Below, piece by piece: positions 23,395-34,291 of a DNA stretch of 64,000 nucleotides. The stretch spans positions 103,659,434-103,723,433 of the forward strand of contig NC_079213.1 in assembly GCF_029633865.1 (NCBI RefSeq), written 5' to 3'. Position 1 is the stretch's first letter. Each line of letters opens with the position of its first letter. The notes beneath the pieces were generated by a model that was given only the letters and a program-made list of their open reading frames with translations, made no database searches and was not told the DNA's origin. The position numbers were made by a program, and so were the translations under genes. This DNA is from Lampris incognitus. Lineage: Eukaryota; Chordata; Actinopteri; Lampriformes; Lampridae.

Positions 23395-25290
23395 TTTTAT
23401 TTGTATAGCACTTTTTTAGAACAATGTTACGAAGTGCTTTACAAAGAAATAAAAACAAACGAGGCAAAATTAAGAATAAGACCAAATAAGTAAGAGTAAA
23501 AATAAAAACAGTATGGATAAATAAAAAAATCAAACATTTGTAAAAGTTTTCACGAAAAGAAAAGTTTTAAGACGAGATTTAAAAGAAGCTAGAGACATGG
23601 TTTGTCTTAGTTCAATAGATGGGTTTCCTGTTTACAAACATTACTGGTTGCATGTGCAGCCATTGGGCAAAACCGCTTTGGTAGCTCTCAAAAGATTATG
23701 AGATGCATAATCTTTTGAGAGCTACCAAAGCGATTCAACAATAAAAATGTTCAACTTGTGACCCCTTTTGAAATATTCAAACATTTTCCACCCATCCTTT
23801 TGGCGGTTTGTGTAGTTTATTGCACAGCAACTGCGCGTCATCTCTGCTGTATCTGAGCTCTATCTTGGTTAAAATCTCTGCGCTGTAGCTGCTTTCTGCC
23901 CCTAGTTGTGCACGCATCTCTGTGATGACGTTGCACGGAAACCCTCCTATAGGAAGAGTGTTCCATAGTGGGGGGGCTCTAACAGCAAAAGCCCGATCAC
24001 CCTTTGTGACAAACCGAGACCTAGGAATCACCAGCAGGGCTCCATCTGCAGAGCTTAATGGTCGAGAGGGCATATACCAGGTCATAAATCAGAAATGTAT
24101 GTAAGAGCAAGATCATTTAAAGCCTTAAAAATGAGAAGTAAATTTTTAAAATCAATTCGAAATATAACAGGGAGCCAGTGTAGGGAAGCAAGCAAAGGAG
24201 TGATATGGTTATGCCTCTTTGTCCTGGTAATGAGGCGAGCAGCTGTCTTTTGTACCAACTGCAGACAATGGAGGGAGCCCTTGCTGATACCCGAGTAAAG
24301 TGAGTTGCAATAGTCAAGCCGAGAATAGAAAAATGCATGTACAACTTTTTGCAGATTGACAATTGATAAAAATTACCCAATTTTGGGGATTGGTTTAAAG
24401 CATGACTGAGCAACATGTTTGATTTGATTATCAAAACTGAGATTATTATCGAATATTACTGATGGAATTTGGGGGACTGAACAGAATGACCCCAGACTTA
24501 TCATCATTAAATTCAAGAAAATTTTCGGACATCCGGGATTTAATGTCAGAAAGGCAAGTTCTGAGGTTTGCAAGGGTGCCAGGATCTGTGGGTTTTAGTG
24601 GCATGTATAACTGAGTGTTGTCAGCATAAAAGCACATTGTGACTTTGAATGACCTGACCAAGAGGCAACATGTATATAGAAAACGGAGGGGAGCCAAGAA
24701 CTGAGTCTTGAGGGACACCACAACTCAACTGAGCCATTGAGGAAGTAGAGATACCCAGAACAACAGAAAAAGTTATGTTGGTGAGGTAAGAGCGTAATAA
24801 ACTAAGAGATGAGCCCTTGATACTACCCAAGTCTCTAAGCGATGTAAGAGAATGTTGTGATCGACTGTGTTATTAAGAATTTGCAGAATAACGGGGCTAA
24901 CAGTTGAAAATACCTCCTTGAGCAGTTTAGTGGGAATGATGTCTAAGATGCAGGAGGAGAAGCTCATATTGGAGACTACCCTCTAACACTGAAATTGTAA
25001 TGGGTTAAAACTAGGTAAACGAGGCAGATTAACATGGGGAATGGAACGAATGCGAGAGCCTGGCTGGATTTGGGACCTGATATTCTCCACCTTATTTACA
25101 ATATGAGTGAGATTTTTTTTTGTTTTTTTGGAGAACTCAACATCAGCTTCAAAAAAATAATTGGAGAGACCATTAATAACAGAATTAATTACCCTAAAGA
25201 GAACTAAGTAGGATTGTGGCTATTTCTTGATATCAGTTCAGAGAAGTACGCTGATCTCACATCCTTAATTGCCTTCTGGTAAATTTAACA
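23395..25290 (-). pseudogene. L2-like LINE, degenerate reverse transcriptase and 3' end
   Basis: Read on the minus strand from about 25290, the frames follow an L2/Maui-type polymerase. They run FSSCILDIIPTKLLKEV, then SCGVPQDSVLGSPPFSIYMLPLGQV (24757-24640), then YADNTQLYMPLKPTDPGTLANL (about 24637-24570). The C-terminal CNSLYSGISKGSLHCLQLVQ and RTKRHNHITPLLASLHWLPV region follows (about 24320-24150), then VIPRSRFVTKGDRAFAVRAPPLWN (24030-23950). The catalytic YADD is YADN, and frameshifts and stops are numerous, so it is inactive. A TTTATTTGTATAGCACTTTTT-type 3' end lies at 23395-23560. Confidence 0.82.
23674..23732. repeat. Perfect 27-bp palindrome with a 5-nt spacer
   Basis: Arms 23674-23700 and 23706-23732 are exact reverse complements (core GGTAGCTCTCAAAAGATTATG and its complement), separated by AGATG. 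It sits just downstream of the LINE reading frame. The perfection contrasts with the decayed surroundings. Confidence 0.95.
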
Positions 25291-27330
25291 TTTGGTTTTT
25301 AACGGTGTTATGTGCTAATTCGGACTTGTTGATCTTCCATTGTCATTCTAATTTTCTGCAGTCCTAATGATTAACTGAAAAGTTGACTTACTTTTTAGAA
25401 CATTTTAGTGAACTGTGTGATTGGTTGAGTGGATTTGTTCCTCTTAGTTGTGATAGATATAAATCTTTATTTTATTTAATTTTCAACTAAAGTAGATTGA
25501 ATGTGTATTGGAGTAAAAAGTCTCTAAAATTTGATATACTTAAGTCAGTACAGAAACTTAGAAATTAACTTCTGCACAATAACAAAGTATCTAAATTTTG
25601 TTACTTTCCACCACTGCTGTAAAGAGAGAATGCTAAGAGAGATGGACTGTCCATTCTTATTCCAAAAAAAAAAATCTCTATCCATCCACCATCTTTGTCA
25701 TATGTTCCAAATAAGATCAAGATAATTGGCCTCTATTGCTCATTACCTCCAGGTAACCAGCCGTACAGACCGAGCCACATATTTCCTGACTCCTTTTCCT
25801 CCATCAGCATCTTAAGTCTCTGTGAAATGGGTCCCTCCTGGTTTTATGGCCTCTTATGTTCTTCCACACGTAACCTTCTCACACACACGATTACCTCCCA
25901 GCTCCATTTCAGGCTCATTAGAGGACTTCCAGGTTTATTGCTCCCTGAGAGCATGCAGGGACTTCCGGATATGACAAAATTTCCTCGCTATTTCTTCGTT
26001 TTTTAGGGGGGGGGCACTAATTTTGTACCGTGAACATTCTTCAAAATGAGAACTTGGAGTGAGTTCAGGTGTAACACTTTAAGTTCAGTTTAATTTCAGG
26101 TTTTATCTGGCGGGAGATCAGTAGAAAATGAACTTGAGAGAGGATTAAGATGTGCTCCATGCTCCTCAGTTGTTGCAGTTTCCAATTTTTATCGATTTAG
26201 CTGCCAAAATGAGTCATTTTTCAATTAAGTCTCCCCACAAGGATAAAAAAAAGTTTATCCAATCTCATCTTATCTGATCTTTATTGGTATTGAGTTATTT
26301 CTTCAGCAGGTTTTTTAATTAAACGCTATTATTTACGCCATTATAACTTTTTACACACTCAGTACACTGTTGGCTGGCTCTAAAATGGATTACAGATTGT
26401 GGTGGCCAGCTGCTGGACAGAGACTGAAAAGGTTCCAGATTAAAGGGTTAAAGGTGCAATCGGTACAAAGCGTGTCTGCCAATGACTTGTGTTGGACTGT
26501 GGACATTTTGGCCACTAGTAACTCTATTGAGCAAATTGGGTCCCCAAACCAAAACCACTAATAACACATGACTTTCAACCATGTACATGAGGCATAGATG
26601 TGCACGACAAGCATGGAGGTGTAAAAAGGCAGATGCTAATTGGATAACAGAATGCTGACCGGAAAATCAAGGCTAACATTAATTTTGTGACCTTCCATCG
26701 AATCCGTTTTTTTTATAGTCATGCAATCACAGAAACGTAAAAATGTGCTAATGACAATGACTGTATTGTGTTATACACTATGCCAAAACACAAAATAAGT
26801 GACCACAGACAGAATCAAAGTAGACAGAAAGCTGGATTTCTGACATTGCGGACAACAGGGAAAACAAAGATGAAGTGGAAGTATGTCAGTCTGCAAGCTA
26901 GGCTGTCAGTTGAATGAAGGGGCGGGAGCTTCCTCTCCAACCCGCTGTGCTGAAGTCCATATATAACATTGGAACCTTCTTAATAACAAGAACTCATATT
27001 TTCTGAACATTTTTGAATGTAATAACTTTTGTCAACATAGTCATTGGGGTCTAACAACATATTCCATGTCTGCATGAGTGAAATGATGAATGCACATAAT
27101 TTTTTGTGCGTTTATATGGAAAACTCCTGAGTTCAGCTTTGACCAGCTGCCATGATTCCTATGACAGGTCTTTGACTTTACGTCCACCTGCTCTCAAAAT
27201 GAATGGTTCTGGATGGAAGCTTCTGCTTTGTTATCTGGATGGAAGCATCTGCTTTGTTGTCTAAAATGTGGCAAGAAAATCCAACACAGCTGTATGGTTT
27301 ATCAGTTGTTTTTGTTTTCTTTCATGGTTG
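25291..27330. other. No gene recognised
   Basis: AT-rich sequence without recognisable coding, RNA or repeat families. A G-run is at 26007-26013. Confidence 0.55.
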
Positions 27331-27437
27331 GAGTGACGAAGAAGGACAGGATTAGGAATGAGTATATTATATATTGTATACATATATATGTATGTGTGTG
27401 TGTGTGTGTGTGTGTATATGTATGTGTGTTTATATGT

Positions 27438-27490
<53 letters not shown>
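27331..27490. repeat. Short RTE fragment running into (TG)n/(TA)n microsatellite
   Basis: 27331-27369 reads GVTKKDRIRNEYI on the plus strand, matching the same motif in the RTE copies elsewhere. (TG)n follows at about 27390-27415 and (TA)n at about 27448-27487. Confidence 0.6.
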
Positions 27491-27825
27491 ACCACGGATA
27501 CAGGAAATTTTTTTAATACATTAAAAATGTATTAAAATCTTTTCCTGTATCCGTGTTGATATTCCATTCCTCATTTGGTGCACACACAACATCATTGACA
27601 GTTTTGGAAAAAAATGCTATATAAAGTATATAGCGGGGTTTATTGTTTTTTGTTTTTTGGGAAACCATCAATGGTGTTGATAAAAGTGCTCAACTAATGA
27701 GCGGAATATCAATATAGATGTAGGAAAAAAAAAGTTTAATACATAGCCGTACAAGCCTGTTTCATACGGCACGCACTCACCAGCTCCAATCAAGTTATAT
27801 ACATACTGGATTATATATATACATA

Positions 27826-29441
27826 CAGTTAAGGTCAAAATTATTAGCCCCCAAGGGACTATGGAACATTTCCCTAAAATTCTGCCCAATGTTTGCATCA
27901 TTCATAAAACTTTGCATAGCAAAAAATGTGTCAATGTTAAGGCCCCTATTTGGTACATTTTGGAATGTAAAATAAATCTTCAGGTTTCCTTTATACCAAA
28001 TGTAGTGAAAATTGAGGTGGTCAAAATTATTAGCCCCATGGGTTTTTTGTTGTTGTTTTTTTTGCTTTCAAAACACCTGAGCAATCAATCAGCTTTCAAA
28101 CCACACCTGAGCAATCAATCAGCATTGAACTTTACTTAAGGGACTCCAGTGAACAGGGCTAGTGGCACTTGAACACTTGATTGAGAGGGACTACTCTTAA
28201 ATTCTTGGTAAGAAGTAATTTCATCATGCCAAAAAGTAAAGAAATCAGTCTGGAACTCAGAAAGAAGGTAGTGGATGCTCATCTTAAGGGGGAAGGCTAT
28301 ACTGCCATTTCCAAGCGTTTCACAGTGTCTAGAACAGCTGTACGTTGCATCATTGCAAAGCACAAGGAGACAAATTCTGTTAGAAACGAACCTGGGCGTG
28401 GTCGAAAGTGCAAGATTTCAAAAACTTTGTAGAGGAAAATAGTCAGAGATGTCAACAACAATCCCCGGATCTCTGCCAAGATGATTGTTGCTGAACTCTT
28501 CTGGACTTGATGCTTCAAGGAAGACTGTTGTGAGGGCTCTTCATCGTGGTGGGCTTTCAGGTCTTCCAAGAAAAACTCCATTGCTCACACAGTGGCACAT
28601 CAAAGCCAAAATTTGAAACATGGGCATGAGTTTTGGAAGTCTGTCCTTTGGTCTGAAGAGGCTAAACTTGAGCTGTTTGGGCACATGGATGTTGCTTTTG
28701 TTTGGCAAAGGAAGGGAGAGGCCTTCAACCCTAAAAATACAGTTGCCACAGTTAAACATGGGTGGTGGGAGCATAATGCTATGGGGCTGTTTTGCTGCTT
28801 GAGGCACAGGGAACCTTGTTCGGGTGCATGGGATCATGAAGAAAGAAGATTATGTTGACATTTTGAAGGATAGTGTAAAGAAATCTGCTGCCAGTCTAGC
28901 TTTAGGTCGCTGCTGGGTCTTCCAGCAAGACAATAACCTGAAGCGTACATCGAAGTTGGTCCAAAACTTTTTGAAGGACACCAAAATCAAAGTCCTGGAG
29001 TGGCCCTCTCAGAGCCCAGATCTCAATCCTATTGAGAATCTGTGGCGGGAGCTCAAGGTTAATGTCTGTGCTCAAAAATCACGCAGTTTGAATGAGCTGG
29101 AACAATTTGCCATGGAAGAATGGGCCAAGATCCCTCAAGAGATATGTGCCAACCTAGTTAGGAACTACCATTAGAGGTTGTTGTTAGTTGTGAGTCAGAA
29201 AGGTTATACTATTTACTATTAATTGTCAGAGGGCTAATAATTTTGGCCTTGTCATTTTTGTTTTTTCTTCTGTCAATTCAGCGCATCAGTAAAATATCTT
29301 AATCAAGCTTCATGGAGATTTTGTCTTCGTTCTTTTGGAAGCAATTAAACTATAAACCCTTTTGGTTATGGTCATTTCCATAGAAAAGTTAAGGCTTTTG
29401 TTTGATTTCATAAAGGGGGCTAATAATTTTGACCTTAACTG
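27826..29441 (+). mobile_element. Tc1-like transposon with IR/DR ends, inactive
   Basis: The terminal repeats begin CAGTTAAGGTCAAAATTATT, next to TA at 27824-27825; the right terminus ends at 29441 with the complement. The motif GGTCAAAATTATTAGCCCC recurs inside each end (about 28018-28036 and 29231-29248). Each end therefore carries two transposase-binding-like repeats, the IR/DR arrangement known from Sleeping Beauty-type elements. The total of 1,616 bp is normal for Tc1. The right-hand TA is TG here, lost in a microsatellite. Confidence 0.88.
28226..29174 (+). pseudogene. Tc1-like transposase, broken
   Basis: The ATG at 28226 opens MPKSKEISLELRKKVVDAHL, the paired-like helix-turn-helix start of Tc1 transposases, with an HTH and a GRGRK hook. 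A TAG at 28430-28432 cuts it short after about 68 codons. Two further frames (28592-28858 and 28824-29174) carry the catalytic part: VLWSEEAKLELFG, GGGSIMLWGCFAA, CWVFQQDNNLKRTSK and [18 protein letters not shown]. The first catalytic aspartate, normally in SDE, is glutamate (SEE), and there is at least one frameshift near 28760-28800. It therefore cannot make an active DDE enzyme. Confidence 0.9.
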
Positions 29442-29544
29442 TGTGTATGTGTGTGTATATATATATATATCTACTCATATATTTTCGTAATGTGTGTGTG
29501 TGTGTGTGTGTTAGTTAGTGTAGATAGCGGGACCGAAAACTAAA

Positions 29545-29935
29545 GCATTTATGATCCTAATTCTTTTTGGAGGTGGTAGGTATTGTCTCAGAGAGTAAGG
29601 GAAAAATCCCAGAAAATTAAAATTATGCATAAATATGCATAAATATGCAAAATATGCATTTTTCTAAAAATGGCTAAAAAAAACACTTTTCTCTGCATTT
29701 CAGATGATTCTGGGACTTAGAAATGTTTTGGCATTATGCAAAATAAATGCATTTTTGCAAAAATGCATTTATGATCCTAATTTTTTTGGAGGTGGTAGGT
29801 ATTGTTCCAGAGAGGACCAGAAAAATAGCAGAAAATTAAAAATAATTATAATAATTATGCATAATTATGCAAAATATGCATTTTCTAAAAATGGCTAAAA
29901 ACCACTTTTCTCGGCATTTTCAGATGATTCTGAGC
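29545..29935. repeat. Tandem duplication, about 220-bp unit, rich in ATGCAT words
   Basis: GCATTTATGATCCTAATT occurs at 29545 and again at 29765. Both units continue with TTTGGAGGTGGTAGGTATTG and end TTCAGATGATTCTG. The interior holds several TATGCATAAATATGCA-like words. The units have diverged modestly. No coding potential. Confidence 0.8.
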
Positions 29936-30083
29936 ATTACGGGGGAGGGAGTTGGAGTGGGGGAGGGGGGTTTAGGGGCAGGGGGAAGGCGGTTAGCTGG
30001 CAGGATGAAGAGGAGGGAGATTTAGACGGGTGGATAACCAAACCGCTACATTGTAGCGGGGTTCTTCTAGTATACATATATAT

Positions 30084-30467
30084 TGTGACAACCCCGGTGT
30101 CAGCCCAGCTTCTGCAACATGGCCAGCGACCCAGCACAGCCCAGAAACACACCGGTACCCACTTCCCCCCTCAACGGGAGGGAGACTGAGTGACACGCCT
30201 GGCCCCAATCAGAGGCTGAGGAGGAGCCCAAGGATAAAAGGGAGCCAGAGCCAGCCGCCAGGGCGAGAGAGAGGTAGTGATAGTTGTGTTGGCCGCCCAG
30301 CGTAGTTGCCAAGGAAGACAGGAGCCAGCCGGCTGAGACGAGGAGCAGTAGTCGTGTTGAGCGTTTTTCCATTTGTCTTGTGAATAAATGCCCAAAGCGG
30401 GCCAACCTGCCGACGGTCTCTGTTTCGTTGTTGGGTCGGGTGCTAAAGTTCCCCCGTGGTTGTCACA
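30084..30467 (+). mobile_element. Solo LTR (Ty3/Gypsy-like size and ends)
   Basis: 384 bp, beginning TGTGACAACC and ending with its exact 10-bp complement GGTTGTCACA, so it has the canonical TG...CA ends. It is flanked by ATAT on both sides (compatible with a 4-bp duplication in AT-rich DNA). It contains a TATA-like GGATAAAAGGG at about 30231 and a polyadenylation signal AATAAA at 30384-30389. No internal retroelement sequence or second LTR is adjacent, so it is probably a recombination product. Confidence 0.75.
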
Positions 30468-30486
30468 ATATATATATGAAATCCAG

Positions 30487-30865
30487 TGAATCTTGTTATT
30501 GGACTTCTGTGTAAGTCATGGATTGGCAATAACAAACACCATGTTCGAACATAAGGTGGTTCATAAGTGTACTTGCTGCCAGAACACCTTAGGCCGAAGA
30601 TCGATGATAGACTTTGTGGTTGTGTCATCAGATCTGTGGCTGTATGTTTTGGACACTCAGGTGAAGAGAGGAGCAGAGCTGTCAACTGATCACTACCTGG
30701 TGGTGAGTTGGATCAGATGGTGGGGAAGGCTGCCGGACAGACCTGGTAAACCCAGACATGTAGTGAGGGTGACCTGGGAACGTCTGGCAGAAGCCCCTGT
30801 CCTTGAGGTCTTCAACTCCCACCTCCGGAGGAAGTTCTCGTGTATCCAACCACTGACCTAAGGAC
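30487..30865 (+). pseudogene. Non-LTR retrotransposon endonuclease fragment
   Basis: The plus-strand frame reads LDFCVSHGLAITNTMFEHK, GRRSMIDFVVVSSDLW and ELSTDHYLVVSWIRW. That is the C-terminal half of an APE-type endonuclease (the catalytic SDH-like STDH is visible), followed by the linker common in fish LINEs. It ends abruptly before any reverse transcriptase. The clade was not assigned. Confidence 0.7.
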
Positions 30866-31179
30866 AGGATGTTGTGTTACCAACCTGCCGACGAGATTAT
30901 CAAGTATAGATTACAGAGTATAGATTATGACTAGTTGATGACGTAATTGATTATGACTAATGACTATTGCAAACTTCTCTTCCCTAACATGTCTTTTCTC
31001 TCTCTCTGAACGATGTCTTATCCTTTCTCTTTTTCTGTATTTGAATGGTGTCATGTGAGTCTCTCTTGCATGCACGTGCAGTCGGTTCTCCTCCCAGGTC
31101 TCCGTGGTGATGGTGGTCGCCATTTGGATGCTGCCTGCCCTTCCTCTCCTCACATAAACACACAGCCAAGACAAGGAAG

Positions 31180-31652
31180 GAGTGGCTTCGGGACGAGTCT
31201 GTGAATGTCCTTGAGTGGCCCAGCCAGAGCCCAGACTTGAACCCCATTGAACAGGTCTGGAAAGACCTGAAGATAGCTGTGCAGCGATGCTCCCCATCTA
31301 ACCTTACAGAGCTCGAGAGGATCTGCAGAGAAGAATGGAGAAATACCCCAAATATCGGTGTGCCAAGCTTGTAGCTTCATACCCAAGAAGACTTGAGGCT
31401 GTAATCGCTGCCAAGGGTGCCTCAAACAAGTACTGAGTAAAGGGTGTGAATACTTATGTACATGCAATATTTCAGTTTATTATTTTTAATACATTTGCAA
31501 AAATTTCTACAAAACCTTTTTCGCTTTGTCATTATGGGGTATTGTGTGTAGATTGATGAGAAAAAAAGGAATTTAATCCATTTTGTAATAAGGCTGTAAC
31601 ATAACAACATGTGGGGAAAGTGAAGGGGTGGGAATACTTTCCGGATGCATTG
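31180..31652 (+). pseudogene. 3' remnant of a second Tc1-like transposon
   Basis: Encodes [23 protein letters not shown] (catalytic glutamate in PIE), with an in-frame stop soon after. A 3' untranslated end follows, finishing GAATACTTTCCGGATGCA and TTGTA near 31652. This is a different Tc1 family from 27826-29441 and 34292-35871. The 5' two thirds are missing. Confidence 0.82.
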
Positions 31653-31894
31653 TATGTGAATATTTCCTCATGTGGTCAAACTACTTTTGGCTCCATCAAA
31701 ATAAAACCCCACAGAATGAAGCACATGAGTGATTTCAAATAGGTGCCGGTTTTTGGTCCTGAAGCGTTTTTTTTAATACTGTGTAAACGTTTTAATGCAA
31801 TGGTCCCAAAAATGAGGCTTCCGTTAATACCAATATCAGTGACAGGAGATGTAAGGACATGTACCGTTAACCAAAATATACCAGTCACTCAAAA

Positions 31895-32115
31895 TCAGAT
31901 CTACTACTACTACTACTACTTCTACTGCTGCTACTACTACTACTACAACTACGCTGCTGTCTCTAGGGGGCGCCACAGCGGATCATCCATTTCCATCTCT
32001 TCCTTTCCTCTGCACCCTCCTCCGTCACACCGGCCACCTGCACGTCCTCCTTCACCGCTTCCATAAACCTCCTCTTTGGCCTTCTTCTTCTCCTCTCCCC
32101 TGGCAGCTCCATATT
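31895..32115 (-). mobile_element. RTE-like LINE 3' end, 5'-truncated
   Basis: A (TAC)n-type tail (31901-31953) is followed by GGGGGCGCCACAGCGGATCATCC and the complement of a PGKRRRGRPKRRF-type C-terminus. A 13-bp duplication, CAGTCACTCAAAA, flanks it at 31882-31894 and 32116-32128. Confidence 0.82.
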
Positions 32116-32426
32116 CAGTCACTCAAAACTGGATGAAAATAAGAAGAACAAAAGATCAAGCTGCTTCCTTTATACTGAGAAAAGAGTAGCTTGTGCTGCA
32201 ACGCCACAGGAGGGGACTTACGAAAAGCCAACCGGCCACTACGGTTAGCTGAGATCTGGAGCTGGCGCTACTTATTCAACGACATAACTCTTTGGGTTTC
32301 TCTTTTGTTAAACTTCGTGTGAGACGGATGCAATGTGCCGAAGCAAGATTTGCTGTTTATCCAAAACTGTTTTTCCCTCTCGCATCAAGTTGGTATATGT
32401 GACTCCCGTTTAAAGTTGAAAACTTT

Positions 32427-32813
32427 CCCAGACAGCACCCGGATGTGGGCCACTTCAGGCAATGATGCGGCACCGATGGCCTTCTTCTGGCCCTGACAAA
32501 ATGGATGTGAGCCTGAAGTGGCCCACATGTATAATAGCAAATATGGCCCAAATCAAATGTGGGTCTTTTTTGGCAAAGATGCGGTGCTCTCGGCAGCATG
32601 TAATCGGATGTGACCCTGAAGTGGCCCGTGTGGTAAATGGTGAATATGGCCCAAAATCACAGAACAAATGTGGGCCACCTTTGGAAAATATGTGGCACAT
32701 GTGGCATTGCTATGGCTTGGTTCTGGCCCAGATCTGGGAAACAGGAGTGGACCGCCCAAGTGCAAGTGTCGGGTGTGGGACAGTTCTGGGCCACAACAAT
32801 TTTGCTGTCTGGG
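32427..32813 (+). mobile_element. MITE-like DNA element with CCCAGACAGCA ends, copy 2
   Basis: 387 bp bounded by the perfect 11-bp inverted repeat CCCAGACAGCA / TGCTGTCTGGG. The interior matches 4230-4653 in the opposite orientation, with many TGGGCC words. The flanks give no clear target duplication by eye, so the superfamily is not assigned. Confidence 0.78.
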
Positions 32814-33040
32814 TTGACTGTAATTGGATTAGCTATGCCGAACAGGCCTGTACACAAGTTGTCATACGTTCCTGAAAAAACAAAAACATGTTTAAACGAA
32901 TGAATGCTGCTAGAGTTGTTTATAAGGACATTGCATGAGGGTGACATAACTTTTCTTCATGAGATGTCCTTGAAAATCAGTTGTGCGTTTGTCTTGACAG
33001 AGTGGGGGGGAGGGAAAGAGAATTTTAATCAGGTCTGGGT

Positions 33041-33118
33041 ATGTTAATTTTGCATCCTCCATCCATTATCCGAACCGCTTATCCTGCCCTCGGGGTGGCG
33101 GGGATGCTGGAGCCTATC
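33041..33118 (-). mobile_element. Family A SINE, 3' fragment
   Basis: CCATCCATTATCCGAACCGC to GATGCTGGAGCCTATC, cut off abruptly. Confidence 0.7.
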
Positions 33119-33351
33119 ACTTTACGCAAATTATTCAACTTATTACAAAACATTCCCAATCCTCAACGTCCCATTAAACCAGTTACACAGGTCGGTGGAT
33201 TTCCACTCTGGTCCCCTGGTTTGTAAGGAACTGTTTAGGCCTATGTGTGAGCGCCATCTAGTGGTTTAAACCTGTAACCCTTTATACGGGACGGTTCCTC
33301 ATACCCATAATTCAAGTCAAGTCAAGTCAATTTTATTTGTATGGCCCAATA

Positions 33352-34085
33352 TCGGGGTAGTCCAACCTTGGGGGTCGTCCCGGGTCGTCCTCTGTGTGGA
33401 TTTTGTATGTTCTCACTGTGTCTGCGTGGGTTTCCTCCCACAGTCCAAAGACATGCAGGTCAGGTGAATCGGACATACTAAATTGTCCCTAGGTGTGAAT
33501 GTGTGTGTGTGTGTGTGTGTGTGAGGTGTGTGTGTGGGTCAATCAATCAATCAGTCAAGTTGCATTTTATATAGCGCTTTTCCTGTGATAGACTGCCGGC
33601 CTGTCAAGTCAAGTCAAATCAATTTTATTTGTATAGCCCAGTATCACAAATTACATATTTGCCTCAGTAGGCTTTACAGCAACACAACATCCTGTCCTTA
33701 GACCCTCTCATTGGATAAGGAACAACTCCCTAAAAAAAAAAAAAAAAAAACCTCTAACAGGGAGAAAACAACAGGAAGAAACCTCAGGGAGAGCAACAGA
33801 GGAGGGATCTCTCTCCCAAGACGGACAACGTGCAATGGATGTCGTGTTTACACAACCTACATAATACAGCACTGAAATAGGATAACACAATCGTAATGGA
33901 ATTATAACATGTATGAAGAATATGATGCACAGGATGCCAAGCAGTCCAGATGCCACCGGAGCAGCCCAGGACCCAAGGCCAGGGTATCTCCCCGCTTGCT
34001 GCCCAATGACTGCTCGGGAAGGCTCCAGCATCCCCCCTGACCCTGAGAGCAAGATGAGCAGTTTGGATGATGGATGGATGGATAG
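33352..34085 (+). mobile_element. Family A SINE split by a LINE 3' tail
   Basis: The SINE body runs from GGGGTAGTCCAACCTTGGGG (33354) through a (GT)n at 33500-33522. It is interrupted within CTGTC|CAGGG and resumes at about 33978 (AGGGTATCTCCCCGCTTGCT) to the GGAT tail at 34068-34084. The tRNA-like head is missing; the left edge abuts a LINE-tail scrap (33311-33350). Confidence 0.72.
33600..33977 (-). repeat. LINE 3'-UTR-type repeat inserted in the SINE
   Basis: Begins AAGTCAAGTCAAATCAATTTTATTTGTATAG, runs through an A-run (33733-33750) and CAACAGGAAGAAACCTCAGG to GCAGTCCAGATGCCACCGG. It is the same repeat family, reverse orientation, as 2770-2980. Confidence 0.7.
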
Positions 34086-34291
34086 TTTAGTTACTTGGCT
34101 TGTTACATATAACATGCACATAAAGCCATAAGAGCAGACACTTTGGTATTTCACTCTATTTTTTCACGTAGAAAAGTTACAGGTTTGGCGTACATAAATG
34201 GCAAGGGATTAATAAAATCAACATCATCAAAGCAAACAAACTATACCCCCCCCGTCCTGTCTCCATAAATAAATAAATACAAACATAAATA

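Noticed and set aside
23674-23732. microRNA precursor
   Set aside because: A 5-nt loop and 27-bp stem are too small for a Drosha substrate, and the site lies in a LINE 3' region.
24095-24298. 67-aa plus-strand frame (MYVRARSFKALKMRSK...)
   Set aside because: Antisense to the recognisable minus-strand L2-like polymerase C-terminus.
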